A stretch of 64,000 nt of DNA from Sequoia sempervirens (lineage: Eukaryota > Streptophyta > Pinopsida > Cupressales > Cupressaceae), in assembly GCA_007258455.2 (NCBI GenBank), contig VDFB02193867.1, positions 569,598,656-569,662,655 on the forward strand, written 5' to 3'. Within the stretch, counting starts at the first letter, position 1; each line of letters starts with the position of its first letter. The notes beneath the pieces were generated by a model. That model worked only from the letters and a program-made list of their open reading frames with translations. It made no database searches and had not been told where the DNA came from. The position numbers were made by a program, and so were the translations under genes. Shown here piece by piece: positions 47,201 to 58,999 of this stretch.

Positions 47201-50005
47201 GTTTATTGCAAGCCTCTCAACTTAAAATCACCCGACCCTCCCTCATAGACAACTCCCCGATTGTCCCATTTAATCGAAATAGTCATGAGTACATGTATTG
47301 AGCAAAGCATCCTGTGAGAGAGATGTGCGGGTGAAGGGTCACGGGAAGATGTCGGGTGAGGGACAACGTGAGAACGACAACGGAGCTGACTGTCCCCACC
47401 CAAGTGGAACCCGCATCAAAGACCTCTATCCAAAGCTGTGGGCACAAAAGTGCAGGAGGTTGAGGTGGAGACGTCGTCGTGGCTGGGGTGAGGGCGGACA
47501 ACCTAAGACAATGCGGGATTAGAGCTGCCCTATGACTACCATTCGAAACTCCGTCTAAGGAGGTAGTACGTTGATCACTCTTACCAATATCAATTCTACG
47601 CTCGTTCATTTCTCTGCATAAGCAATTCGTTTGATATTTTAATAAGTATCCCTTAGCCATGATGTTCATTATTACGAGGAATCCTTATTTCTTAGCCAAG
47701 TCGAGCCCCCCCACCTTCTTTGATCATGAACCACGTTTAAGATCTGCCATAGGGGGGGTCTGCAGATCATCACCGAGTGTCCTACAATCAACAAAACAAT
47801 GTTATGTCATTTGCAAGCTTAGTCCGTTTTGTTTTGTAATGGAAGTCATTAATTAAGGTTTTCATTAATCTCGGTTCAGGAAGTGTGTTCACTATTTAAT
47901 ATTGTTGCCATCAACCTAGTTGATGAACTGTAAGAGGCTCGAAGCTTATCTAGTTTTCAATACTTCCCTTGATTCAGGTCTTCGAAACGTTCTCAATGAA
48001 TAGTTGACCTTGGACAAGGGGGCGACTACCACTGAGGAGAGGATGGCGTTACATAGTTCAAAACTCGCATCGGTTGCCGTTGTCGGGTCAAAGAAGGCGG
48101 GGTGCCGCCACAAAATGTCCGTGAAAGACGGTGTGGGCCAAGCGACAGCCCGCACGATGGCACCCGCTCAAACAGACTTCACCTTATACACCGCCTTCTG
48201 ACGTGTTCTCAGAATATCAATATCTCCAATTACTGGGGATTATAACATGATTCAACCCACATTTTCTTTCCAACTTCATCGATTCTATTTATTGCCTAGT
48301 CTCGGCCCAAGGACAAATATAAGTTGAGATATCAGTATCGACCTTTTATTGAATACCACAAAGGATGGCGAGGGAAGAAGTGATGCCTTATGTAAGAGAC
48401 TTCACCAGCAGGTAGATAAAAATTCTTCGTACTAAGGTGATCTTATCGACAGGTAGCCTTAATCGTTCAAAGATTACTCACCATTTGGTCTGCCATAAAT
48501 GCCACAAGGGAGTTACTCTTCACCTTGAGTCGTCATGGTATTACTTTCGTAGTTTATTATCACAAGATTTTGAGATGGTGGCAATTAAAAATCATAACAG
48601 ACAACTGAGAGGGCAACGTTTAGGGGAATAGCGGGATCTGTGTGAATGATGTCCGACCACCATACTGCGGGCAAGGGAACGCAAGATGATGCAACGGGGG
48701 CACCGCCAAGAAAACAACGGGAGGTAAGGAGTGACTCGCTAACACGAGCCCACATGAATGCTAGCTACCAATGCCAATTTTAAAAGTCACCATTCATAAA
48801 ATATAAAGTTCTTTAGCGCCAACCTTTCCAATAACCATCGTTATCTTAGGATTTCACTATGCCTTAGATGGGGTGGCCTGAGGATGCCAGTGCTGAAATG
48901 GATGAAAGAAGCCAGAGACGGAAATACAGTGTGTGATGGCTGCCAAAGAAACGTCATCGTAAAGACGGAGGCCCGAGGGACGGGGAGATAGTGTGGAACA
49001 AACCATTAAGAAATGACAAACGATAGAGGGAAGCCCGCACAACGGTTTTCGCACAAGCAGCGATACGCAGGTGGTTAATATGAAAATGTCGTCATTGATT
49101 TGGCGAAGAGTGAGGTAGAGAGGTAAGGTGGGTCCCATGTGGAGAGCCGTTGTGACAAGGATATACAAATTCATGTTCGCAGACGGCAACCCAGGCGAAC
49201 GTTCAAAGAATGTTGTTGAAGGAACAACAAAAGACTAGCCAAGGCCCACAGTAAGGAAAACGACACTAATGGGTCGCGGGCCCGCAGGGCGGGGAGGAAG
49301 CGAAGGTTTGCTGTTACGAACGACATCGGGGTGACGGCCTCCTGCGAATGGTAGTCCGCAAGGGTGGACACGCCAGCGAGCGTGGACTTAATAGAGCCTG
49401 GCCATTAGGCGATGGAGGTCAAGCGGGGAAAACCGCATGCGAAGACTCACCAACGCTTGGACTTAGGCATTTGGAAGCAATAGGTCGGTTGTTCTGCGGC
49501 CATGGTAAAAAAGGAAGGGCCAACTGTGAAGCCCACCATGCAAGCGAATGTCAAAGGTCGTCCGCTGTGAAAACAACGAAACGAGAATGAAGTCCCGCCC
49601 AGGGTGACCCACAAGAGCGGGTCCGCAGAGCATGATGGATGCAACGACAAACACAGGCGCGGGGTCTGTGTGTCAGGTGGATGTCGGGACCCGGTTGCAG
49701 GTGAACGACAGAGCGCAGCGGCGAACAACAGAGGGAAACCCGCTAATGTGGGCCCGCAAGGGTCAACGAACTCCAGGCGAAGAGTGAACAGAAGCCCGCA
49801 GGAGCTAGCCCGCAAGGGAAAATGACTTGGTGAAACTCAACTAGGTGAATTGGGCCAACATGTAATTGGTCATTTTAAGGCTCATGGCCAACTCAGGTTT
49901 GGAAACTAGGGTGCGCAAAACAAGACAAGGTTGAAACAACCTGACTCAAACAAAAGAGGGGGGTCCTTACTCTTGACGGGGCGTGTGTGCAAAACATGCA
50001 CAACA
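44297..50005 (-). repeat. Giant LTR, right copy (5' LTR on the minus strand)
   Basis: This 5709-bp direct repeat of 33451-39135 is the more CpG-rich copy. On the minus strand, U3 would span about 50005-45110, with R and U5 from about 45110 to 44297. The word CCCGCA, often CCCGCAAGG, recurs in its last 3 kb. A short duplication (CTGGGCATCACATACATTCC) occurs at 46028-46076, absent from the left copy. Confidence 0.9.
45131..45143 (-). promoter_or_regulatory. TATA box in right (5') giant LTR
   Basis: The minus strand reads CTATAAATAGGGG. Transcription would begin near 45100, about 800 bp before the primer site, defining R-U5. Confidence 0.72.
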
Positions 50006-50013
50006 ATAACTAT
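50006..50013. other. Target-site duplication, right
   Basis: ATAACTAT matches 33443-33450. Confidence 0.85.
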
Positions 50014-52490
50014 ATGTCATGTTTGAAGAAGTTAGATATTGATGAATAATTTGACCTATACATTCTTCTTTGTTTTTTAATTATTCTATTATTTGAAACA
50101 TTTAAATAAGTATATAATTATTGATCTCTTGAATCCACAGATAAAACAATTTCTCCTTGAAGTTCCTACTAGATCTTGATAGGTAGGTTTGAATGACTTG
50201 CCATAATTTGAGCTTCCCATGAGGATTTTCATCTTCTTGTAGGAGCTAAAGCTTCATCTTTTTCTTTTTGGTACTTGGGTTGCCTTCTTCTCTCCATGTC
50301 CAAATATATTGATGTGTTAACTAGTTATGGTTCAAATTGAAATAGATTCATCAATCTTCACTTGGAAGAGATATAATATTTCCCAACTATTAGAAACTTC
50401 AATTATTAGTCAAGGAATCACTTAATTATTTTCTTTTTGTGCCATTATGTTGGTGTAAGTAGATGGGATGTCAACTTACACGTTGACAACTAATATTGTC
50501 AAATCACCATTGTCTTTGAAATATGATCTAAACTAAATCCTCTTTGGTAATGATGTCATTTTATTGGAATAATTTTATAGGGTACCAACTTACACACAAA
50601 CACACTTTCTTCAATGATTGTGCTACATGAGTTTTCCAAATATTAAACATGATATCACATCCTTGAAAAATTCCATTACAATGATGACAAATTTGTAGGT
50701 TCACAAATCCCTAAAGCCAAGCCATTATCTAAGTGTTAGGGGTGTCAAACCCAAATAAACAAACCTTTAACTTATGATTGGGTAGATCAAATTAGGACCA
50801 ATTTGTTAAGGTGGTTAATATATTCTTTTACTTTGGGCTTAGTTAGACCCAAGAGGATTTCATAGAGGTCTCTTGAATAGGGAAAAATATAATTGAATAT
50901 AGATAAACAAATAAATTATTGCAACAATACTTAATGTATGCCTAACCTTAAAAGCCTTCACTAGGACAAGGACTCACCTTCTATTATAACCTCTATTATG
51001 TTGATAAGAGCATTGTTGCATAACAATATGATGTGAGTATGCATTACATGAATCTTTAGGATGATAACAATTTAAGGAGCAATGAGGATGTTTTCCCTAG
51101 TTATAATGTTGAATCACGAAGTACATACAAGCTACTACCTACTCCTAATCTATTGGTGAATGATGCTTTCAATTTAGGTGTATGGTCTAGATCATTATTC
51201 TAGGGTCAATGACTATTCATTGCATTATATATTCTAGATACACGAACAAATACAAAACATGGAAATCATAAAGGAAAATGAGTCGTGTAGGCATACACCA
51301 TGACTGTAATTAAACATGCATAGTAATCTATCCTCAAACTGCAAAAATGTATATGCAATAAGTAAATAACCATTACAAAGATTGTAATATCTTAGAATGA
51401 TGTGACATTCATAAAATATATATTACATTCATACCGACACACGTGACAAGAGAAAACCCTAAGCAAGGATTTACTCGAAGATCAATAAATGGAGACATGG
51501 ATATATTCAATTACATTAATAATTTAAAATATTAGCCTCCTTGTTATTTATAATAAATGCTATTCAAATGGTGACTAGACATGAAATTTTTGAAACCCTA
51601 GAAGCTCTTTTGGACTACTAGTCATGTGGAAATGCAAAAGGATTGATCATTTGAATAACAAGTGAACTAGTAATTATAACTTTTAATTTGAACACCTAGT
51701 TGCTTGTGTAAATTATATTAGAAATTGGATGTCCTTGATGAAGTTTAAAAGGTGAGATGTGATCCCATGAAATCTATGAGATAAATGATGTATATTAAGT
51801 GTAAATACCATAAACATCTTGAGCTTCAAGAGCTACATTAATGGTAGCGTGGTTTTCCTCACCCTTCATAATTGAAAGTACATCTAAATGTGTGCCCTTA
51901 GAATTAAAATTAACTTTTTGGGGGTGAAAGACTCCTAGATGGGTAGTTGTAGGGGAAAAATTTAGCATTAATGGAATATTAGAAGTTTAGAGGAGTGAAG
52001 GAAGTGATTTGGAAGAAGTCTAGAATTTGGATGTAAAATAGGATAGGAGAAATGGACATGCAGGGTTTCAAGTCAAGACTAGATAGGAGAATGGAAGTCC
52101 TGAAGCACAAAGGAAATTCCACATAAGGGGTGAATGAATGTAGGAAGCATCAAGAAGGAATGTGGAAAGAGGTTGCAGGATAGGACATCAACACAAGATG
52201 TCTAGGTGGAAGGAAGAATATTTGAAAATTAATTTGAAATCCACATAAGAATAAATAAAAGGAAAAATTATATTGAAGCTCTTGTGAGATTTGAATACAA
52301 AAGTGGATAATAAAAGTGGACAAGAGGGAGGAGATCCAAACATCTGTATGTGTTGGGGAATCTCGTAAAAGGGAAGAAATAAAAGACTTACAAGATTACA
52401 AGAATAAAAATAAGGTTTAGAGAAAAACAAGAATTGGAGATGTATGGATGGACATCGAAAGTACGCAAAAGGGGATAATGAAATAATGTG
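50014..52490. other. AT-rich intergenic stretch
   Basis: Apart from about 40 open minus-strand codons next to the target site, no coding family was recognised. It contains scattered short ORFs only. Confidence 0.5.
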
Positions 52491-52499
52491 GATAAATCT

Positions 52500-53480
52500 A
52501 TTGAATAAAACTCATCACCATTATCAATCCTTGAAATTTTAATTTTTTTACTTGTCTTGTTCTCTACAAGACCCTTAAAACCTTTAAAATGGCTAAAGAG
52601 TTCATATTTATTTTAAAGGAAAATATACCCATAGCCTTTTACTGTACCCATTAATGATTATACATAATATATATATTGAGAAATTAAATGAACATTAACA
52701 AGACCATATACATCAAATGGATTAAGTCCAACACCCTAGAAGATTTATAAGAACTAGAGTAAAATTAAATATGATTTTTATTTTATATAAACACATTGCT
52801 CACATAAATTAAAAATTTAGGATTACAATCATTTAACCCTTCAAAAAGGTTTTTCATTTTAGGGCCCTCAAACCCTTCTCATCTATGTGGCCCATCCACT
52901 AGTGCTATAACATTGTATTCTTTGTTGGTAGTTTTGTCTCCAAAGCATGAGCACCCTTAGGCACCCAAATAATCTGAACATCATTAATGGTTGTAACACT
53001 CCTCTTTGTTGTTGGTTCTAATAGTGAAGGTGTGTATTCTATATATCTCATCATTGCAAGAAAGAATAGATATAATATTGAATTTGCATGTGTTTAGCTA
53101 AAATAGAGCTTCTATGTAAACACCCTTAGTAAGCACCATAGCCCTTCTCACCATCTTGCAGCCTCCACTCAATAAAATAATTTGCACACTCTAATCATTA
53201 AGCTTATTTATATAAAGTAGGCTATGTGAAAAACTAGGGATATGTAGTACACCATTGATCCCCTTCACTCTTCCATCAAAGATTCAAATCTAGACTCTTC
53301 CGTGACCTAGAATATTTTGACCAGATTCATCTTTGAGTTGCATCTTTTAACCATCCTATTCTTCATATTTCAAGAAACAATCCTAATGTGAGGTCATTTT
53401 GAAAGAGGCATTAGATTTTATCAACTATGTACCATCTAATGCATGTTTAGCCAAGGCTACAAGAAAGGCATGGGTATCAT
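52500..53480 (-). pseudogene. Ty1/copia pol fragment (protease-proximal, GAG-pre-integrase)
   Basis: The minus strand reads MQLKDESGQNILGHGRV (about 53344-53294), then GVLHIPSFSHSLLYINKL, then VQIILLSGGCKM and VLTKGVYIEALF, then MGHIDEKGLRALK (about 52900-52862). These are the hallmark segments between the copia protease and the GAG-pre-integrase domain. Further left the frame drifts with many stops and no RT is seen. In an intact element this polyprotein region yields protease and integrase. It is clearly dead. Confidence 0.8.
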
Positions 53481-53789
53481 CCTAGGAGGGATTTGCTTAC
53501 TCATTATTAGATCATTCATTTTGGCTTCTGAGCTCATAATTTTTTACGTGTATCTCTAATTTTGTGATTCTCGTAGTGTTGGAAAGGTATTTTAGATCTC
53601 TTCATAACTATCCATGCAATTTTTCAAAAATCTACCTCAAATACATTTTATTTAGTTTTTTGTGATTTCATATTCTGCTTAATTACTGGGATGTCTTAGC
53701 GCCTAGAAATTATCTATTTTTGTAAGATGAATTTGTTTGTCTGCTTTACATGATTTGAGGTCATTAGTCTCTAATTTTATCATTTGAGG

Positions 53790-54020
53790 AGGTATCATGG
53801 GTTTTTATGTTCATCCTTTTCTGATAATCCTAGAAAAGGATAATTATGAGTCTTGGAAAAATGGTATCTTGACACATCTCAAGTGAATTGATCTTTTTCC
53901 TTATCTATATAGACTCATACTTGCACCAATCATACCAAGGAATATATCAGCTTGGGGTATTATCAATGATCATGTTGTAGGAGTGATTTATTCTAGTGTT
54001 GATTATGACACTATGTGTGA
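53790..54020 (+). pseudogene. Ty1/copia gag N-terminal fragment
   Basis: The plus strand reads LEKDNYESWKNGILTHLK, a stop, then IDLFPYLYRLILAPIIP and ISAWGIINDHVVGVIYSSV. This fits the N-terminal copia gag pattern (N-Y-x-x-W, then a helix and a later W). It lies opposite in strand to the neighbouring copia pol fragment, so it comes from a separate or rearranged insertion. Confidence 0.6.
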
Positions 54021-54029
54021 TGTACTAGA

Positions 54030-55480
54030 CATTGATTGTCCCCACACACTTTAGACTTGACTTTGAGAGATCCATGGAGACTTTCATATCTCTCCATTCT
54101 CAAAGGGTCTTATTGTAGATTGTCTCATTCCATTTGATGATGCAAATTGCATACCCTTTGATGATGATACTTTAGAGGAGTTTGAGTATATAATAAGTAT
54201 TTCATACATTGTGATGGTTCAAAGACTTGTCTTCATGTTCGCACTCTTCATATCGAGACCTAATATCCAACTTCTATTGTTCTTGATTATCTTGGTATTG
54301 CCACATTCTTGGCCCTTGTTAGTTCAGTGTAGTTGGACATTCATCCTCTTTCAGAAACTACTACTTGGGATTCATATCTTGAAAACATATCATCATTGTT
54401 TTTGGAGTCTCATATTGTAGATTTAGAGGATTATTTTGAGGATATTTATCTCCTCTTTCGTGAAAACCACATCATCACTTTTATCCCACCATCATCATCA
54501 TCTTTAGAGTTTGTTCAACATTAATCTTCACAGGATTTTGGATTGACATTATAGCATTATGACACGTGGATATTTGAGTAGTTTTCAAAGGCACGCACCA
54601 TTTGGATTCATATTCCCTATTCATCCAACTTACGGGACTGGCTTCTCTAATCACCATTAGATCTATTTATTCCTAAGAGGATAAATGTTGTTTGTATATA
54701 GTGGATCATGTTTTATTTTTAGGTGTTCATTATGGGCACTTGAGCTTTTTCTTTTTTAGGTGGATTCATATTCTAATTTTCTCTCTACTACTAGGAGGAC
54801 ATTCATTTTACTTTTGTGACAAAATCAACCTTTAGGGGGTCATATTGAGTCCTCATTCTTTCATTCTTTCACTAATGTTAGTTAACAGATTTGTCACCAT
54901 AGTTTATACTCTCTTGCCCATGTCAATGACAATTTGACTAACAGTGGAGTCACTTGCAATGGTATTTTCAAGTGCTCTTTGCTTATTTTACAAGGTGGAG
55001 CTACCTTCGAAAGATATGCAATGAATGAAAATAGGATATGCTTTTAACCAAAAAACAGAAAAGACATACTAACATTTAACCATAACCATGAAAGTAAATG
55101 CGAAAGATTAATTCCAGAATGAAGTGAATGTAGACAAATAACACAAAGTTTACTTATCCCACACCCACAAATAAGAAACAAGAAAATAATGGACAGTAAA
55201 CTCCCTTTCAACAGATGAGTTAATCTGAATTCAAAGTCTCATAAATAAGCACATACACAGCCTAACATAACAGATAAAACATTGAAGAATAACCACAAAG
55301 AAACACAATTCATTTGCAATTAATAAGCACACGGTCTCAAAAATATCTTCTTTATTTCTCCAATGCAAAAGGAGTTCAAAGACTCGATCTCCTATATAGC
55401 AAACTGTGACTGAAAAGAAAACAAACTGCCCCTACTTCCCCTGTTCTAGAATAGCTAGAACAAAAGATCCCCCATAATGT
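54030..55480. other. Stretch without recognised gene
   Basis: Short plus-strand ORFs (54211-54420, 54333-54524) lack motifs. Retroelement-derived composition is likely but unproven. Confidence 0.4.
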
Positions 55481-55784
55481 CTGCTAATTACATATAGATT
55501 TTCCCGGGAACCCTTTCCGTTTTGTAACCGCTTCTTGAAAGAGTTAAGAATTCTTTTATTTTCTCCCGTAACTGATTTTGGAAAATCCCACCGAACAAAA
55601 TAGAGTTCAATATTTTTACCTTCTTGTGGGATAACTGCCTTTTGAACAGTATCTTCACATTAAATTTCCAGGTCACCTTTAAGAGTGACCTTTTAACTTC
55701 ATGAAGTCCTTCTGACACATATAATTATCATAATAAAATTATCTTTTACCTCCTCAAGTTGTTATGCCATTTACATCAACATTA

Positions 55785-56006
55785 TTAGAGGTGAAAACAA
55801 TAGTCACACTTCCGGTAAGAATTAACATATGTGCCCACACCAATATGATCACCAAGTTTGAAGCAATATACATCAGAATCAACCTTATTGACCATATCAA
55901 CAGTTTGATGCCTTGGGAATTTTAAACTTGAATAATGGAGCAAATGTGCATTATGCTGCAAAATACCATTTGCAATGAAAAACCACACTACTAAGGAAGA
56001 GGCCAT
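55785..56006 (-). pseudogene. Cinnamyl-alcohol-dehydrogenase-like exon relic
   Basis: The minus-strand ORF contains KFPRHQTVDMVNKVDSDV followed by FKLGDHIGVGTYVNS and YRKCDYC. This matches the zinc-dependent CAD family from the catalytic PGHE region to the structural zinc cluster, about 60 residues of a protein normally near 360. Upstream NGILQHNAHLL aligns with the CGICHSDLH segment, but the catalytic cysteine is gone. PGHE is PRHQ and the first structural cysteine of CxxCxxC is tyrosine. CAD reduces cinnamaldehydes to monolignols; this piece cannot. No other CAD exons were found nearby. Confidence 0.7.
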
Positions 56007-56199
56007 GTAAATCGTAAAATCAGATTATCAAACTTGTTACAGGGTTTCAATCTCCCTCACATTTCTGTGCTAGACAGATCATAGTTCCTGAATTTGTTAT
56101 AACTCAAAAATGGCATCGAGGTGGTGATAGTATTTTGCTTGCCCTTTATAATACCATTTCTCAACAAAGTGATAAATTCACACCTATTATCTGCTTCGG

Positions 56200-56930
56200 C
56201 CTGAACTTTCTTTAAAGGTTTTTAACAAATCCATTTTGTGCATATCCTGCGATCGGTTGCACTTGTTCTTTACACTGTGAATTGAAATGCAAAGTAGCGC
56301 TATGCCATGTCGGGCTTTGATGGTTCACTATACGGGCTTCACGATTATACATTGCATCTGCAGGGTTTATTATAATGATTGGGAGTTTCGTTGATCTTGC
56401 CAAAGTTAAATCATTGTCGAGAATTGATGGAATGCTATAACGATGATACCGCAGCCTTGAAGCCATCTCTTCTCACCATTTATTTGAAAGATCTAATTAG
56501 TGCTTTGCCTTTGTATTGTCCTGTATTGATTGCATTCCATGAGACAAAGCTTCTTTGAGGCACACTGTCAAATAATTGCCACGTCATGCCCATGCTTTCA
56601 CATTCTGTATACATGCTACCAGAGCATATCCAACGATACCATCGGTAAGAATCTACCTTCCATTGTGCTTCGATGCATATCTAATTTGGCGCGGACCAAG
56701 AAATCACTGGCAACAGTGCTCAACATCTGCATTTGTTCAAAAACTATAAAAATCCTTATAACAAATCCATTTGATGTGTATCCTGCCATTTGCATTGACA
56801 AATCTATTAAAATATCTTGCAAACATCTCAAACCATCTTTTGGGGTCGCCTATCAAACAATTCAGGCGCCAAGTCCATACTTCCACATTTTCCATATGTG
56901 TCGCGACATGTCGAGAAGTCAGGGGTATTC
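56200..56930 (-). pseudogene. PLS-type PPR pseudogene fragment
   Basis: The minus strand shows PPR segments in several frames: TYGKCGSMDLAPELFDRRPQ (about 56905-56845), AGYTSNGFVIRIFIVFEQMQ (about 56790-56730), SMYTECESMGMTWQLFDSVP near 56600-56545, and IAGYAQNGFVK near 56245-56215. Phrases such as AGYxxNGF and YxKCGSM are typical of plant PLS PPR proteins, mostly organellar RNA editing factors. Stops and frameshifts are numerous and no E/DYW end is seen. It is unrelated in class to the intact PPR gene at 5.4-7.1 kb. Confidence 0.75.
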
Positions 56931-57471
56931 GTAACTTCAGAACCTTGAAGTCGCGCCCTTTTGAAGTTAGGAAACTTATAAATCACCCGAATTTAAAAAG
57001 AGTTGAGGCTTTTTAGGGTTCAAAAACTTATAAAATTCCCGACACATTATGTTGCTTGTTTATAACTTTCAAAATTGGTGGGATCTCCTTAACATTTCCT
57101 TGAAATGTTACTCGAGACTGATCGGAAATGATGTTCCAATGATGCTTTCATTCATCTCTTTTGAAACCACGTTTTCGCTGAAAGACGAAAACTTTTGTAT
57201 TTTCCACAGTATGACTTTGTTTTCTGTGAAATATGGATAGGAAGATGATTTGACTTCCCAGAGCATAACCCATAAATCATTTCATCTCCAGCAATACGAA
57301 AAGCAAAATTTGGTCTCGCTTGCAAATTGGTGACAGGAAAATGTGAAGTTTAAATTTTTGCAAATGGTAAGGTATTTTGGCATAAAAACTGGACAGATAG
57401 GATAAAGTGAGGTCATGGTTAAGCTCACAAAGGATTTCGCACCAACTCTTTCATATTTGTAAAATTAATTG

Positions 57472-57488
57472 TTTTTTTTTTTTTTTTT
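57472..57488. repeat. Homopolymer T17
   Basis: Seventeen consecutive T on the plus strand. It could mark the 3' end of a minus-strand retroposed sequence or be simple expansion. Confidence 0.9.
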
Positions 57489-57758
57489 GTGATCTTGTAG
57501 GCTTGGGATGTGTAAAGGAATGCACTAAATTTTTTAAAATTTTCAAGTTTAAATTAGGGGGATAACAACTAATAAATTTATTTCATATTCTCTCTTTTGG
57601 AGAGGAGTTTTTTCCCATGTGATTTTCTTCTTTTCTCTAGTTATGGTTGATTTTATTTGTTTGTACATTAGCACCTCATTAGGCCTTGTAGTTGGGACCC
57701 ATCCATGCATCCATCATTTCATTCTTCATTAAGTTTTTAGGGTATCCCTAAGTTGACC

Positions 57759-57768
57759 TTGAGGGGGG
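57759..57768 (+). other. Polypurine tract before copia-type LTR
   Basis: TTGAGGGGGG directly precedes the LTR start, the expected 3' priming site, and sets the plus orientation of this LTR. Confidence 0.75.
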
Positions 57769-58150
57769 TGTTGGAGTAATTAGGTAATCACCTAATAATT
57801 AATTAATCATTAATTAATTTTTAGGCCTCTTTTACTCTATTCATTTAAGATAAACTTGGAAGTTGTTTTTTTATTATTGGATTGAGCTAATTATAAGTCA
57901 TGTTATTTCATTGCATAAGATGAGGACACTTGTCATAGTCTAATCTAATCCTCACCTAGGATTTAATCTAGTTTCAATTTTCCTTTTTAATAAGAATTCA
58001 TCATTCATTGTAATCAATTATTTAAATTATTGCATCAATATAATTTCTTAGATTGTTCAACAAATTGACCTTGCTTAATCTCTCTTTGTGATAGGATAAT
58101 TGCTTGTAGGTGATTTCTATGAGTTGTGGGCTTCACCATCAACTCCAACA
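57769..58150 (+). mobile_element. Copia-type 3' LTR, 382 bp
   Basis: It begins TGTTGGAGT and ends ACTCCAACA, with matching inverted termini, and is preceded by a polypurine tract. A TGTTGGAG...CTCCAACA LTR is common in plant copia elements. No partner LTR, primer site or adjacent plus-strand pol is seen, so this is the right end of a deleted element. The adjoining copia gag at 58200-58960 is on the opposite strand and probably belongs to another insertion. Confidence 0.8.
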
Positions 58151-58199
58151 AGAATCACTCTTCTTATTTTTCTTTTCCTTGGAGTCTTCTTTTAAATGG

Positions 58200-58960
58200 G
58201 TAGGCTTATCTTCATTCTAACATTTTCCTTAGTCTTACCTTGAAATTTATATTTCACGTGGGATTTAGATCTAGAGTAAAATCACTTCATGTCCTTCTTA
58301 CATTTTCTCTTTCTATCTTCCATAAATAGATAGGGCTTACCTAGAAAGTTTAGAACTATTTATTCACATCTTTGTAAGTAGTGATGTAACCACCTCATCT
58401 ATTTTTAATTTGGTGGTAGTGCTCCCAATAGCTATAACAAGGTGGTCTGATGAATCTAGTAAAGAACATAAAAAATTCATACATTGATCCTCCTCTATAT
58501 TCACTCCAATACAATGCAACTAGGTCACACTCATATTGAAAGCATTTAGATGTTTGACCATATAACTACTGGATTCTTCGTACTAAAGGCCATATAGTTT
58601 TTTTCTCAGTAACAACTTGTTTACCAAGGATATAACTTGATAAATCTCCCCTAGTTTTTTCCAAAGGTTTTCTACATTTGAGTCTCTTTATGTACACTTA
58701 ATAATACCTTGAATTAGCCAAATAGAGTTAATAATACTCTTATCTTTGTTGTCTAATATTTCCTAGTCTTCTTGTTTCATTATGGTAGGTTGGATTTGGA
58801 AAGCGCAACCAACAAATCTCTATCCATGAGCATATCCTCCATCTTGAGCTCCCAAAGCTTGAAGTTTGTGTTTGAGAACTTTACCATATTTGCTTGATGT
58901 ACTTATCAATTTCCTAATTTAAGATAATTTTTATATAAGTTCCTACTCATTCCATGATTA
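58200..58960 (-). pseudogene. Ty1/copia gag (UBN2-type) pseudogene
   Basis: The minus strand reads KVWELKMEDMLMDRDLLVAL (about 58870-58815), then segments like FGKN and LYGL-type helices, and ends with a GRS-type lysine-rich tail. This order (W-x3-ME-LL, later K-LW-L, then the Y-L-NAF helix region) is the copia gag (UBN2) fold. No zinc knuckle is preserved and stops are frequent. Confidence 0.7.
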
Positions 58961-58999
58961 TTATAAAAAACCCTTTTCTCTAACATCTAGAATTTGAGG

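Larger units (their letters stand above)
33451..50005 (-). mobile_element. Non-autonomous LTR element with about 5.7-kb LTRs (LARD-like)
   Basis: Direct repeats 33451-39135 and 44297-50005 share start (TGATGGG/TAACGGG then TGTTTTA) and end (GCACAACA), and are flanked by ATAACTAT. The 5161-bp interior has no RT, RNase H or integrase. Orientation is minus on four grounds: a tRNA-Asn-type primer site on the minus strand 4-7 bases inside the right LTR, a clean TATA box on the minus strand about 0.8 kb before that site, gag-like minus-strand ORFs starting about 140 bp beyond it, and the Tat/Ogre-like motif in those ORFs. Large retrotransposon derivatives (LARDs) have this architecture. The two LTRs differ roughly every 10-15 bases by eye, mostly by transitions, so the insertion is old. 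No polypurine tract is visible at 39136. Confidence 0.88.

Noticed and set aside
36414..47669. Paired ORFs in the LTRs (36414-36632 and 47283-47669) as captured genes
   Set aside because: They diverge without an evident bias toward silent change and have no domain; GC-rich LTR sequence explains the open frames.
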